NCBI GenBank assembly: GCA_049116495.1
Contig: JAGDYV010000068.1
Span: forward strand, 1 to 64,000
Direction of reading: 5' to 3'
Source of the DNA: CAJQQK01 sp049116495
GTDB taxonomy: Bacteria; Pseudomonadota; Alphaproteobacteria; Rhizobiales; Hyphomicrobiaceae
DNA length: 64,000 nt
Shown piece after piece: positions 1-10,025 of this stretch (within the stretch, counting starts at the first letter, position 1; each line of letters opens with the position of its first letter). The position numbers and the translations under genes were made by a program. The notes under the pieces were generated by a model, which was given only the letters and a program-made list of their open reading frames with translations, was not told where the DNA came from and did not search any database.

Positions 1-702
1 ATGGATCACGAAGACGACGATCCCGGCACGACCTGGAACGAGCGGGCACGCCAGGCGCATCCCGACCGCATGTCGCCGCGCATGGCCTGGCGGGCCATCC
101 AGGCAGCCCTGCCGAAAGAGGCGATCATCTCCTCCGACATCGGCAACAACTGTGCAATCGGCAACGCCTATCCAACGTTCGAACAGGGCCGGAAGTACCT
201 TGCACCAGGCCTGTTCGGTCCGTGCGGCTATGGTTTCCCTGCCATCGTCGGCGCAAAGATCGGTTGCCCGGACACGCCGGTTGTCGGCTTTGCCGGCGAC
301 GGTGCCTTCGGCATCTCGATGAACGAAATGACCGCCATCGGCCGCGAAGAGTGGCCGGCGATCACGATGGTCGTTTACCGCAACTATCAGTGGGGCGCGG
401 AGAAGCGCAACTCGACACTCTGGTATGATGACAATTTCGTTGGCACCGAGCTCGATCTCGACGTGAGCTACGCCAAAATCGCCGAGGCCTGCGGCCTCAA
501 AGGCGTCCAGGCCAGCACGATGGAAGAGGTCACCGAGAAGCTCAATACTGCCCTTGAGGACCAAAAGAACGGCACGACGACGTTCATCGAAGTGATCCTC
601 AACCAGGAGCTTGGCGAGCCATTCCGCCGCGATGCCATGAAGGCACCGGTCGTCGTTGCCGGCATCTCGAAGGATGACTTCCAGCCGCAGCAGGTCGGCT
701 AG
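1..702 (+). CDS. xsc: Sulfoacetaldehyde acetyltransferase (Xsc), C-terminal part
   Basis: Thiamine-diphosphate enzyme that converts sulfoacetaldehyde and phosphate to acetyl phosphate and sulfite, the step where taurine and isethionate degradation converge. Only about the last 233 residues of a protein of roughly 590 are present: the frame is open at the window edge and the first ATG is internal. The stretch SDIGNNCAIGNAYPTF and the TPP/Mg-binding segment (GDGAFGISMNE, then RNYQWGAEKRN about 25 residues on) match the C-terminal TPP domain of Xsc rather than acetolactate synthase. It is followed by a strong terminator, so it is the last gene of its unit. The sulfite it makes would need export or oxidation; a TauE/SafE-type exporter lies at 26850-27614 but is not linked. 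Confidence 0.9.
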   Translation: MDHEDDDPGTTWNERARQAHPDRMSPRMAWRAIQAALPKEAIISSDIGNNCAIGNAYPTFEQGRKYLAPGLFGPCGYGFPAIVGAKIGCPDTPVVGFAGDGAFGISMNEMTAIGREEWPAITMVVYRNYQWGAEKRNSTLWYDDNFVGTELDLDVSYAKIAEACGLKGVQASTMEEVTEKLNTALEDQKNGTTTFIEVILNQELGEPFRRDAMKAPVVVAGISKDDFQPQQVG

Positions 703-725
703 TCACGCCTGTATTGACGTCGTTT

Positions 726-763
726 GAGGCACGGCCGCACACCGCGGGCGTGCCTCTTTTTTT
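726..763 (+). terminator. Rho-independent terminator after xsc
   Basis: GAGGCACG at 726-733 pairs with CGTGCCTC at 749-756, with an inner CCGC/GCGG stem inside, followed directly by seven T residues at 757-763. It sits 24 bases after the xsc stop and also separates xsc from the convergent efflux operon. Confidence 0.9.
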
Positions 764-782
764 GAACCCGCCGTACTTGCCG

Positions 783-2333
783 TTACCCCGTCACAGCCTT
801 CTTCTGCGCATGCGGATTATTCATGATGAAAACAACCGGCAGACAGATTAAAATTGCCAGAGCCAGCACGCGGAAATCGGTGACATAGGCCATCAGTTCC
901 GCTTCGCGCACCATGACGCGGTTGAGGGTGGCAAGGCCGGTGGGATTGAGCGCCGCCCAGGCATCCGGCACGAGACCGTGTCGGACCGCATCGTTGAACG
1001 GATTGATATGGTCACGCAGCACCGAGCGTGACGCCTGCGCCTGATACGTGAAGTAGGTGACCAGGACGGCAATGCCGAGGTTGCGCCCGATATTGTTCAA
1101 GAGCGAATAGAATGACGTTCCAAGATCGCGCCGCTCGGGACTCAGTGTCGAGAAGGCAACGGTGTTGACGGGGATGACGAACATCGAGAATGCCAGCCCC
1201 TGAAAGAAGCAAATGATGATCACGGCCGTCAGGTCGATATCGCTCGTAAACGTCGAGAGCGCATACATGGTGTAGGCGGTCAAGACCATGCCGCAACCCA
1301 TCATCTTGCGCGGGTCGACGATCTGGATCAGGCGTCCGATGAACATTGATCCGAGCATCGACCCCAGCCCACGCGGCGCCAAAATCCAGGCGCTGTCGAT
1401 CAGTGAGTAACCGCCCTGCTTTTGCAGGAATGGCGGCAGCAGCACCAGGCTTCCAAACAGCACCGCACCAAACAGCACACGCAGCACCGTGCCTGCCAAA
1501 TAGTTGTGATCCAGAAACAGACCCGGGTCGATGAACGGCGTTTTCGATGTCCATGAGTTGACCAGGAACAGCCAGAATGCCGCACCGCTGATCAAGGCAA
1601 GCGTGGTAATCGCCGGTGAATCGAACCAGTCCATGCGATTGCCGCGATCAAGGATGAACTGCAGCCCGCCCAGCGCGATGGCCAGCATAATGAAGCCGAA
1701 ATAATTGAACGGCCGGCTCGTGCGCGTGCCCGGCCTCGGAATGAGTAGCGCGACCATCGCAAACGCCAGGGCACCGAGCGGCAGGTTGAGATAGAACGCC
1801 CAGCGCCAGCTGAAATACTCCGCAATGTACCCGCCAAGGGTGGGCCCGAACACCGGTCCGAACATGATACCGACACCCCACCAGCCCATCGCGATCGAAA
1901 AATCCTCGCGTCTGTAAATCGACAGCAGCGACGACATCGCCAGCGGGATGAGAGCTGAGCCAAACACGCCCTGGAAGAAACGATGGACAAGAACCTCCTC
2001 AAGGGATTGCGAGGCACCGGCCAGCAGCGAAAAGAGCGTGAACCCGGCAATCGAGATCAGCAACAAGGGCTTGCGCCCGAAGCGCCCGCCAAGCGCGCCC
2101 CAAAGCGGCGTCGTGATCGTGATGGCGATGAGATAGGACGTCAGCACCCAGGCGACCTGATCCTGCGTCGCCGAAAGCGATCCTTGCATCTGGGTGAGCG
2201 CGATCGATACGACAGATGTATCGAAGACCTGAACCAGTGGCGCCAGGATCAGAGCGAACGTCATCAGCGCCAGACGCGCACCACTGTAAGTCGGCGGCGG
2301 CGGCGCAGCAGCGGTTGACGTTGCATCACTCAT
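783..2333 (-). CDS. MFS multidrug efflux transporter, DHA2/EmrB type
   Basis: Proton-driven drug exporter of the inner membrane, 516 residues, with the 14-helix length of the DHA2 (EmrB/QacA) family. The N-terminal half has the antiporter signature region (residues about 50-130, with GGRFGRKP between helices 2 and 3) and later the typical WRWAFYLNLPLG loop. Its ATG overlaps the stop of the membrane-fusion gene as ATGA, so the two are translationally coupled. With the upstream MarR gene it forms an EmrRAB-like operon. Substrate cannot be read from sequence. Confidence 0.92.
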   Translation of the reverse strand: MSDATSTAAAPPPPTYSGARLALMTFALILAPLVQVFDTSVVSIALTQMQGSLSATQDQVAWVLTSYLIAITITTPLWGALGGRFGRKPLLLISIAGFTLFSLLAGASQSLEEVLVHRFFQGVFGSALIPLAMSSLLSIYRREDFSIAMGWWGVGIMFGPVFGPTLGGYIAEYFSWRWAFYLNLPLGALAFAMVALLIPRPGTRTSRPFNYFGFIMLAIALGGLQFILDRGNRMDWFDSPAITTLALISGAAFWLFLVNSWTSKTPFIDPGLFLDHNYLAGTVLRVLFGAVLFGSLVLLPPFLQKQGGYSLIDSAWILAPRGLGSMLGSMFIGRLIQIVDPRKMMGCGMVLTAYTMYALSTFTSDIDLTAVIIICFFQGLAFSMFVIPVNTVAFSTLSPERRDLGTSFYSLLNNIGRNLGIAVLVTYFTYQAQASRSVLRDHINPFNDAVRHGLVPDAWAALNPTGLATLNRVMVREAELMAYVTDFRVLALAILICLPVVFIMNNPHAQKKAVTG

Positions 2334-3487
2334 GAGCTGCCGCTGCTGATGCCGACCCAGTCTGTGAGACGAGCAAAGACACCCGTCAGGCGCCGCTTGT
2401 GGCCGGTATCGATCGTGACGATGGCACTCATGCCGGCGCGCAGTGTCGCATCGGTTGGCCCCGCCGGCTCATTGATGCGCAAACGTACGGTCAGGCGCTG
2501 CACGACCTTGACCCAGTTTCCTGTTGCATTCTGCGGCGGCAGCACTGCGAATTCAGCCCCCGTCGCCGGCGAAATGCCTGACACGGTCGCCTCGAATTCC
2601 TGATCCGGATACGTATCGATCGAGATGGTCGCGCGCTGACCGACTTTGACGTGGGTCAACTCAGTTTCCTTGTAGTTGGCGTGAACCCAGGTGTTGTCGG
2701 CCCCAACAAGCGAAAAGATCGGATCACCCGTCTTGACGTACTCACCAGGTTGCAGGTCGAAGTTCGTCACGACACCGCGCATCGTTGCACGCACGGATGT
2801 CTGACTGAGCTCCAGGGCTGCCTGGTCCAACAACGATTGCGCCTCAAGCACATCGGGATGCTGTTCGGCCGGAATTTCCGGATCGCCACTGATCTTGGCG
2901 CGCGCTTCGGCCAGGCTTTGCTCACTCACCTTCACTTGATCTTCTGCATTGCGCAGATTGCGCACGGCCGTTTCCAAGTTGAGTCCGGAAACAAGCTTCT
3001 TGCGGGAAAGGCTCTTCTGCCGGAGCAATTGCCGACGGTGATATTCGACCTCCCCTTTGGCACGCGTGAGGCTCGCGACCTGCTGCTTGTAGATCGCCCG
3101 CAACGCCTCGACACCCTGGCGCGCCGCCAGCAGACGCGCCCGTGCACGCGCCCGCGCAATACGAAACGGCGCCGGATCCACACGGAACAGCAAATCTCCA
3201 GGTGACACGACCTGGTTCTCGCGCACGACGACCTCGATAACCCGTCCGGCAACATCGGCACTGACGACAATTTTCGCAGACTTGACGTAGGCATTATCCG
3301 TCGACACATAGCGACCGCCTGCCAAGTAGATATAGACGCCGAGAAGCAACGCAACCACTGGCCCCAGCAACCCGACCAAACCGATAACGACATAGCGCCG
3401 AACCCTGTGCGCAGGCGCGACCTGCGCTACCGCCGGCGCCGCGTCGGTGGATGTATCTTTCTCCGCTTGCGTATCCTTAGGCGCCAT
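2330..3487 (-). CDS. HlyD/EmrA-family membrane fusion protein
   Basis: Periplasmic adaptor that links the EmrB-like pump to an outer-membrane channel. One transmembrane segment lies near the N-terminus (VVIGLVGLLGPVVALLLGVY), followed by the biotinyl-lipoyl motif STDNAYVKS, a coiled-coil region and the second half-motif SLVGADNTWVHANYKETELT, the usual EmrA order. I chose the ATG at 3487 (385 residues, MAPKDTQAEK) because a longer frame from 3550 would run well into the MarR gene; this start overlaps the MarR stop by about 11 bases. It is an operon partner of the MFS pump, whose start overlaps its stop. Confidence 0.9.
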   Translation of the reverse strand: MAPKDTQAEKDTSTDAAPAVAQVAPAHRVRRYVVIGLVGLLGPVVALLLGVYIYLAGGRYVSTDNAYVKSAKIVVSADVAGRVIEVVVRENQVVSPGDLLFRVDPAPFRIARARARARLLAARQGVEALRAIYKQQVASLTRAKGEVEYHRRQLLRQKSLSRKKLVSGLNLETAVRNLRNAEDQVKVSEQSLAEARAKISGDPEIPAEQHPDVLEAQSLLDQAALELSQTSVRATMRGVVTNFDLQPGEYVKTGDPIFSLVGADNTWVHANYKETELTHVKVGQRATISIDTYPDQEFEATVSGISPATGAEFAVLPPQNATGNWVKVVQRLTVRLRINEPAGPTDATLRAGMSAIVTIDTGHKRRLTGVFARLTDWVGISSGSS

Positions 3488-3989
3488 TGGTTTTGCCCCC
3501 GCGGCTCCGCGTGACGCGCTTCGCTGCCTCTTGCGATGCCGGCTTTGCATCGTCCAGCGTTGTCAGATTGGCTTTTATGGTCAGGAGATTATCAATCAGC
3601 TGGTCGCACTGCTCAGGCGGGATGCCGGCCAGCGCATCTTCTCGTGTCTGCTCAGATAAGAGCCTCAAGCGATCCAGGGTGGGCTGAACACCGTCTTCCA
3701 GATAAAGCTTCCAAGCTCTACGATCGTTGGGATCCGGGCGCCGCTCCACCAGTTCTTTGGCCACCAGCCGGTCGATATGACGGACCATCGTGATCGGTTC
3801 GATCTCAAGGATCTCGGCAAGCGCCGATTGGTTGATGCCTTCCCGGCGGCGCAGCTGGGCTAACACACGCCATTGCGCACGGGTCAAACCAAGTTGCTCG
3901 GCACGTGCATCAAACCGCATGCGAATGAGGCGCGAAACGTCGCCGAGCAGAAAGCCTAGCGACCGTGTTAGATAGGTGTCATCGGACAT
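3477..3989 (-). CDS. MarR-family transcriptional regulator
   Basis: Winged-helix regulator of 170 residues, probably the local repressor of the efflux operon that it heads. The winged-helix core spans roughly residues 30-105: LTRAQWRVLAQLRRREGINQ, then SALAEILEIEPITMVRHIDR as the recognition helix, then RRPDPNDRRAWKLYL as the wing with the conserved DxRR signature. I took the ATG at 3989 because the open frame further upstream (to 4256) encodes an unrelated tail antisense to the next gene. It has the EmrR/MarR layout: regulator, adaptor, pump. The divergent spacer 3990-4116 is the likely operator region, though I could not define a clear palindrome there. Confidence 0.92.
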   Translation of the reverse strand: MSDDTYLTRSLGFLLGDVSRLIRMRFDARAEQLGLTRAQWRVLAQLRRREGINQSALAEILEIEPITMVRHIDRLVAKELVERRPDPNDRRAWKLYLEDGVQPTLDRLRLLSEQTREDALAGIPPEQCDQLIDNLLTIKANLTTLDDAKPASQEAAKRVTRSRGGKTNGA

Positions 3990-4116
3990 GAAAAGAATAT
4001 AGTAAGCCAGCTCATCATATGCCAGCACAAAACAGTTGAATTGGTTTCGCCCAGTTTGCAGATGGCCACCTTCAGCCATCGAATCTGGAGTGGCGGAGCG
4101 GCAGGAAGTAGGGGTC

Positions 4117-5496
4117 ATGCAGCGGCAAAAATATGATGCGGTGGTCGTCGGAGCCGGAATTGCGGGGATTGCCACGGCATATGCGCTCAGCAAGGCCGGC
4201 GCCGGGCGCATCGCGCTGGTTGAAAACGGCCCACCGCTGGGCCTGACCAGCGACAAATCGACCGAGTGCTACCGTAATTTCTGGCCGGGACCGGATGACG
4301 CGATGCTGCGTCTCGTCAATGACAGCATTGATCGCCTGATGGGGCATGCGGAACGCTCCGGCGATCAGTTTTTGCTGCGCCAGCGCGGCTATGTTTTTGC
4401 CACCGCGCGCACGGAGGAGATTGACGCACTCGCCGCACAGGCCGCTCAACTAGAGACATTTGGCGGCGGGCCATTGCGACATCACAACCGCGCCATCGGC
4501 AGTGGCGCTCAGTATCCCCAGTCCCCGCTTACCGGCTTTGATCGTTCACTTGACGGCACTGACCTGATCACCGATCAAGATCAAATCCGGCGGGAGTTTC
4601 CGTACCTGTCAGGCGACACCATCGGTGTCCTGCATGCGCGCCGATGCGGGGCGCTGAGCGCGCAGCAACTCGGCATGTATTTGCTCGAAGAGGCGCTCGC
4701 GGCCGGTACCGAACTCATCGTTGCAGAATGCACCGGCATTGAAACAAGCGGCGGCCGGTTTGCAAGCGTCAATTGCCGCCGCGATCGCGAAGAACTGACA
4801 CTTGATGCCAGTGCCGTGGTGCTCTCGCCCGGGCCGCATCTCAAGGCATTGGCCGCCTTGATTGGAACAGACCTGCCGGTCGACGTGGAAAAACACGTCA
4901 AGATCAGCATGAGCGATCGCCTCGGCGTTGTCCCCCGCGACGCCCCGTTGATCATTTGGAACGACCCGATCAATCTCGCATGGAACGCGGAAGAACGCGA
5001 GATGCTCGCCAGCATGCCCGAGACGCAGCGCCTGCTGGAAACGTTTCCGGCCGGCGTTCACGGCCGCCCCGTTGGCGCCGGCGATCAAGTCCTGATGTAC
5101 TGGACGTATGATTGCGAACCACTCGAAGAGCCCGAGTTCCCGATTGAGCCGGACCCTTATTTGCCAGAGGTCACCTTGCGCGGCATGTCGGTTCTGGTGC
5201 CGGGATTGACAGCCTATCTTGATCCGATGCCGAGACCTTATGTTGACGGCGGTTACTACACGAAGACGCCTGACAACCGGCCGCTGATCGGCCCGCTCGA
5301 CGTTCCCGGCACCTTCGTGTGCAGCGCGTTTTCGGGCTATGGCATTATGGCGTCATGCGCAGCCGGAGAACTGGCTGCCGCGCATGTTCTCGGATCGGAT
5401 CGTTTCGACTATGCCACGGCCTTCGATCCATCCAGGTTCAACGACCAAGCCTATATGGCACGCATCGCCGACCTGACGACGTCCGGCCAACTCTGA
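4117..5496 (+). CDS. FAD-dependent oxidoreductase, DAO/glycine-oxidase type
   Basis: 459-residue flavoprotein that probably oxidises an amine or amino acid. The N-terminal dinucleotide-binding motif is VVVGAGIAGIATAYALSKAG, ending in an acidic residue (LVEN). The C-terminal segment RPLIGPLDVPGTFVCSAFSG followed by YGIMASCAAGE is the usual FAD-contacting end of DAO-fold enzymes. The TECYRNFWPG segment near residue 45 occurs in a sarcosine/dimethylglycine oxidase-like subgroup. The ATG at 4117 places the Rossmann motif about 8 residues from the N-terminus, as expected; the longer frame from 4036 adds an unlikely leader. It diverges from the MarR gene and is followed by the LIV transporter, which may import its substrate (inference). 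Confidence 0.85.
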   Translation: MQRQKYDAVVVGAGIAGIATAYALSKAGAGRIALVENGPPLGLTSDKSTECYRNFWPGPDDAMLRLVNDSIDRLMGHAERSGDQFLLRQRGYVFATARTEEIDALAAQAAQLETFGGGPLRHHNRAIGSGAQYPQSPLTGFDRSLDGTDLITDQDQIRREFPYLSGDTIGVLHARRCGALSAQQLGMYLLEEALAAGTELIVAECTGIETSGGRFASVNCRRDREELTLDASAVVLSPGPHLKALAALIGTDLPVDVEKHVKISMSDRLGVVPRDAPLIIWNDPINLAWNAEEREMLASMPETQRLLETFPAGVHGRPVGAGDQVLMYWTYDCEPLEEPEFPIEPDPYLPEVTLRGMSVLVPGLTAYLDPMPRPYVDGGYYTKTPDNRPLIGPLDVPGTFVCSAFSGYGIMASCAAGELAAAHVLGSDRFDYATAFDPSRFNDQAYMARIADLTTSGQL

Positions 5497-5652
5497 TATG
5501 TCACAAGTACGCAAGAACAAGCGGTAATTCACAACGATTGAACCTTTGGGCGATTGCGACAATCCGATTGAACTGATTAGCTATCAAAACGAAGCGCGGA
5601 GTTGCGCTTCAGGAACCCGCCGCAAACGGCTCGCGACAAAAGAGGGAGACGC

Positions 5653-6576
<924 letters not shown>

Positions 6577-6578
6577 GT

Positions 6579-7958
6579 ATGGCGGAGAGCACCACGCAAT
6601 CGGCTGCCGACGCATCCGAAGCGGACCGCCGCAGCGGCACAATGCGCCGCCAGATTATTGAGGCATGCGTCGCAGCCGGCGTGATGTTGCTGCTCTCAAT
6701 TCCGATGTTCGCCTTCAAGACAGCCGACGCACCCGGCGGCCTCGTTCTTGAAAGCCGCTGGGGGCTGGTCGCAACGCTTGTTGGGCTCGCCTTCGTCGGC
6801 AAGCTTGCGTTCGGCCTGTTGAGTAGCGGTCGGATGGGTGCGGCCGCTGCCAATAAAGGCAGCGCGATCGGGTCGACGCTCGGCGGGTTGTTTCAATTCG
6901 TTGGTCCTGCCCTTGTCTTGTTTGCCGTGATACTGCCGTTTCTGCCGTTCTCGGATCGCTACATCATGGACCTTGCCGTCCTGGTGCTGACCTATGTCAT
7001 GCTCGGTTGGGGCCTCAACATCGTCGTCGGGCTCGCCGGCCTGCTCGATCTTGGCTACGTCGCGTTCTATGCGATGGGCGCCTACTCCTATGCCCTGTTG
7101 GCTGCGCACTTCGGTTTCTCATTTTGGATCTGCTTACCCCTTGCCGGCATTCTCGCAGCATTCTGGGGCATTATTCTCGGCTTTCCGGTGCTGCGCCTGA
7201 GAGGCGACTACCTCGCAATCGTCACACTCGCGTTCGGAGAGATCGTGCGTGTCGTATTGCTCAACTGGTACGAGTTCACCGGTGGCCCTGACGGCCTCTC
7301 GCGCATTCCACGGCCGTCGTTCTTCGGCCTCCTGGAATTCAAGCGGTTCGGTGACGGCACATTCCATCAATTCTTTGGCCTGGAATATTCGTCGCTGCAC
7401 AGAATTGTTTTCCTCTATTATATTATTCTAGTTCTTGCCCTGCTGACCAACTGGGTCACGATCCGCCTGCGCCGCCTGCCGATCGGGCGCGCCTGGGAGG
7501 CCATGCGCGAAGACGAAATCGCCTGCAAGTCGCTCGGCATCAACACGGTGACGACCAAACTTTCGGCGTTTGCCATCGGCGCCATGTTCGGTGGCTTTGC
7601 CGGCTCGTTCTTCGCGACCAAACAGGGCTTCATATCGCCGGAGAGCTTCGTTTTCCTCGAAAGCGCGATCATTCTCGCCATCGTCGTGCTTGGCGGCATG
7701 GGCAGCCAGATCGGCGTTGCCATTGCCGCGGTTGTTTTAATCGGTGGCCTCGAATATCTGCGCGATGTCGCCTTTCTCAAGGTCATCTTCGGTGAAGGGT
7801 TCGACCCGAAACAATGGCGCATGGTGATCTTTGGCTTCTTGATGGTTGCCGTCATGGTGTGGCGACCGCGCGGGCTCGTGTCCAACCGTACGCCATCCAT
7901 CGCGCTCAAAGAACGCCGCGCGATCGGCTCCGACCTCGTCAAGGAGGGCCACGGCTGA
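6579..7958 (+). CDS. livM: Branched-chain amino-acid-type ABC transporter permease LivM
   Basis: Second permease, 459 residues, with an N-terminal hydrophilic tail and extra hydrophobic segments before the core, as in long LivM proteins. The core has VVGLAGLLDLGYVAFYAMGA (LivM signature), GFPVLRLRGDYLAIVTLAFG and the ATPase-contact region GRAWEAMREDEIACKSLGIN. ATG 6579 has the Shine-Dalgarno GAGAAGG about 7 bases upstream; a TTG at 6573 overlapping the livH stop is the alternative. The gene ends in an ATGA overlap with livG. Confidence 0.95.
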   Translation: MAESTTQSAADASEADRRSGTMRRQIIEACVAAGVMLLLSIPMFAFKTADAPGGLVLESRWGLVATLVGLAFVGKLAFGLLSSGRMGAAAANKGSAIGSTLGGLFQFVGPALVLFAVILPFLPFSDRYIMDLAVLVLTYVMLGWGLNIVVGLAGLLDLGYVAFYAMGAYSYALLAAHFGFSFWICLPLAGILAAFWGIILGFPVLRLRGDYLAIVTLAFGEIVRVVLLNWYEFTGGPDGLSRIPRPSFFGLLEFKRFGDGTFHQFFGLEYSSLHRIVFLYYIILVLALLTNWVTIRLRRLPIGRAWEAMREDEIACKSLGINTVTTKLSAFAIGAMFGGFAGSFFATKQGFISPESFVFLESAIILAIVVLGGMGSQIGVAIAAVVLIGGLEYLRDVAFLKVIFGEGFDPKQWRMVIFGFLMVAVMVWRPRGLVSNRTPSIALKERRAIGSDLVKEGHG

Positions 7959-8806
7959 TGCAGCAGATCGCCAACACAGAACCCGTCCTCAAGGTTGAGC
8001 ATCTGACGATGCGGTTTGGCGGACTTGTCGCTGTCGACGACGTCTCGATGTCGGCTCACCGTGGCGAGATCACCGCGATCATCGGCCCCAACGGTGCCGG
8101 CAAGACGACCGTGTTCAACTGCCTAACGGGTTTCTACAAACCCACCGTCGGTATGATCACGATGACACGTGCGAACGGCCGCCAGTTTCTGCTGGAGCGC
8201 CTCGATGATCATGTTATCGCGCGCGACGCCGGTGTCGCCCGCACCTTTCAGAACATCCGCCTGTTTCAAGGCATGACCGTTCTTGAAAACCTGCTCGTCG
8301 CGCAACATCGCCCGCTGATGGCAGCATCCGGCTTTACGTTCGGTGGCATCGTTGGGCTTGGCACCTACCGCAACGCCGAAAAAGCAGCTGTCGCGAAAGC
8401 TGCCGGATGGCTTGAACGCATCAACTTGATCGATCGTGCCGACGACGCCGCAGGCGACCTGCCTTATGGTGATCAGCGCCGTCTCGAGATCGCGCGCGCG
8501 ATGTGCACCAATCCCGAATTGCTCTGCCTTGACGAACCGGCCGCCGGGCTCAACCCACGCGAGAGCCAACAGCTCAATGAACTGCTTTTATCGATCCGCA
8601 CCGATGATGGCATCTCGATCCTGCTCATTGAACATGACATGGGCGTTGTGATGGGTATCTCGGACCATATCATCGTGCTCGATTATGGTGTGAAGATCTC
8701 CGATGGCACACCGGATGAAGTGCGTTCCGATCCGGCCGTGATCGCCGCCTACCTGGGTGTCGAAGACGAAGAGGTAGAAAGCGTCGAAGCGGAGATCTCA
8801 TCATGA
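7958..8806 (+). CDS. livG: Branched-chain amino-acid-type ABC transporter ATP-binding protein LivG
   Basis: 282-residue cytoplasmic ATPase. Walker A is GPNGAGKTT, the signature region is LPYGDQRRLEIARAM (YGDQR in place of LSGGQ, normal for LivG), and Walker B is LLCLDEPAAGLNP, followed by the switch histidine in LLIEHDMGVVMGISD. The ATG at 7958 overlaps the livM stop (ATGA) and gives the family-length protein; the longer in-frame opening from 7814 lies inside livM and is rejected. Its stop overlaps the livF start in the same way. Confidence 0.96.
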   Translation: MQQIANTEPVLKVEHLTMRFGGLVAVDDVSMSAHRGEITAIIGPNGAGKTTVFNCLTGFYKPTVGMITMTRANGRQFLLERLDDHVIARDAGVARTFQNIRLFQGMTVLENLLVAQHRPLMAASGFTFGGIVGLGTYRNAEKAAVAKAAGWLERINLIDRADDAAGDLPYGDQRRLEIARAMCTNPELLCLDEPAAGLNPRESQQLNELLLSIRTDDGISILLIEHDMGVVMGISDHIIVLDYGVKISDGTPDEVRSDPAVIAAYLGVEDEEVESVEAEISS

Positions 8807-9534
8807 GCGACAATCTCCTTGAAATTCGGGGGCTTGAAACGTTCTACGGCAAGGTCCAGGCACTGCGTGGTATCGATCTCGACATCCGGGAGGGTGAAAT
8901 CGCCACCATCATCGGCGCCAACGGCGCTGGCAAAACCACCTTGATGATGACGGTTTGCGGCAATCCGCGCGCCCGCAGCGGCTCGATAAAATTCCAAGGA
9001 CGCGAGATCTCCGCCATGGCGACGCATGAGATCATGCACCTTGGCGTCGCACAATCGCCGGAGGGCCGCCGGATCTTCCCGCGCATGACCGTTTTCGAGA
9101 ACCTGCAGATGGGCGCGATCCTCAACAAGGAGCGCGAGCAGACATTCGATCAGGATATTGCGCGCGCCTTCGAGCTGTTTCCAATCCTAAAGACACGCGA
9201 AAACCAGCGAGCCGGTACGATGTCGGGTGGTGAGCAGCAGATGCTGGCCATTGCAAGAGCATTGATGGGACGCCCACGCCTGTTGCTGCTCGACGAACCC
9301 TCGCTTGGCCTCGCGCCGTTGATCGTCAAGCAGATTTTCGCCGTCATCAAAGACCTCAACGAACGTCAAGGCCTGACCGTTTTTCTCGTCGAACAAAACG
9401 CCTATCATGCCTTACGATTGGCGCATCGCGGCTATGTCATGGTTAACGGCCTGATCACACAATCCGGCACGGGTGACGAATTGCTGCACCGTGAGGAAAT
9501 CCGCTCGGCCTATCTCGAAGGAGGCGCGCACTGA
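8803..9534 (+). CDS. livF: Branched-chain amino-acid-type ABC transporter ATP-binding protein LivF
   Basis: 243-residue partner ATPase of LivG. Walker A is GANGAGKTT, the signature is MSGGEQQMLAIARAL, Walker B is LLLLDEPSLGLAP and the switch region is VFLVEQNAYHALRLAHRGYV. Length and motif spacing are typical of LivF. It overlaps livG upstream and the small membrane-protein gene downstream by single-frame ATGA/TGATG junctions, so the five genes are probably one tightly coupled transcript. Confidence 0.96.
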   Translation: MSDNLLEIRGLETFYGKVQALRGIDLDIREGEIATIIGANGAGKTTLMMTVCGNPRARSGSIKFQGREISAMATHEIMHLGVAQSPEGRRIFPRMTVFENLQMGAILNKEREQTFDQDIARAFELFPILKTRENQRAGTMSGGEQQMLAIARALMGRPRLLLLDEPSLGLAPLIVKQIFAVIKDLNERQGLTVFLVEQNAYHALRLAHRGYVMVNGLITQSGTGDELLHREEIRSAYLEGGAH

Positions 9535-9875
9535 TGGGCCTGCTTTATGACAACTCCCTGACCGCGTTCCTGGTCGTCACGGTGCTGCTTGCCGGCGGCG
9601 CATCATGGCTTGCCGGACGGGCCCTCGCACAGGCCTGGCGGCCGGTCGGGCAGCTCATTTTTTATGCCGCACTACTCGCCCTGCCGGCTCGCTTCCTGCA
9701 CTTCAGTCTCGCCAACGGAACGCTATTATCACTGCATTATCTGTTAACCGACGCCATTCTCCTTATTCTCATCGGATTGTTGTCTTATCGGCTCGCCCAG
9801 ACGACACAAATGGTGACGCAGTATCCGTGGCTCTACGAGCGAAAATCACCATTGTCATGGGGCCCAATAAAATAG
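9534..9875 (+). CDS. Small membrane protein in the LIV operon (DUF6867-like)
   Basis: 113-residue protein with about three hydrophobic helices (residues roughly 10-28, 40-58 and 66-86) and a short polar C-terminus ending YERKSPLSWGPIK. Its ATG overlaps the livF stop, so it is almost certainly part of the transporter operon. Sequence and position fit a family I recall as DUF6867, found next to LIV-type transporters in alphaproteobacteria; its function is not established. A role as an accessory subunit or assembly factor for the transporter is inference from the coupling alone. Confidence 0.75.
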   Translation: MGLLYDNSLTAFLVVTVLLAGGASWLAGRALAQAWRPVGQLIFYAALLALPARFLHFSLANGTLLSLHYLLTDAILLILIGLLSYRLAQTTQMVTQYPWLYERKSPLSWGPIK

Positions 9876-10025
9876 AATGTCTTTGCTTAGAGCCTGTGGC
9901 CGCCACGCTTCCATCGCCAACGGCTCCAAGTATAGTTCTGCAAGTGGCACCACCAACCGCTTCCCGTGCCGGCATGTAGCCAGCAGGGAAACCTTAGCCG
10001 GAATAACCAAGGAGAACCCTGGCTG

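Noticed and set aside
783..3989. CO-dehydrogenase or secretion-system adaptor reading of the HlyD-like protein
   Set aside because: Order MarR, membrane fusion protein, 14-helix MFS with overlaps is the EmrRAB drug-efflux layout; no ABC ATPase or secretion substrate is present.
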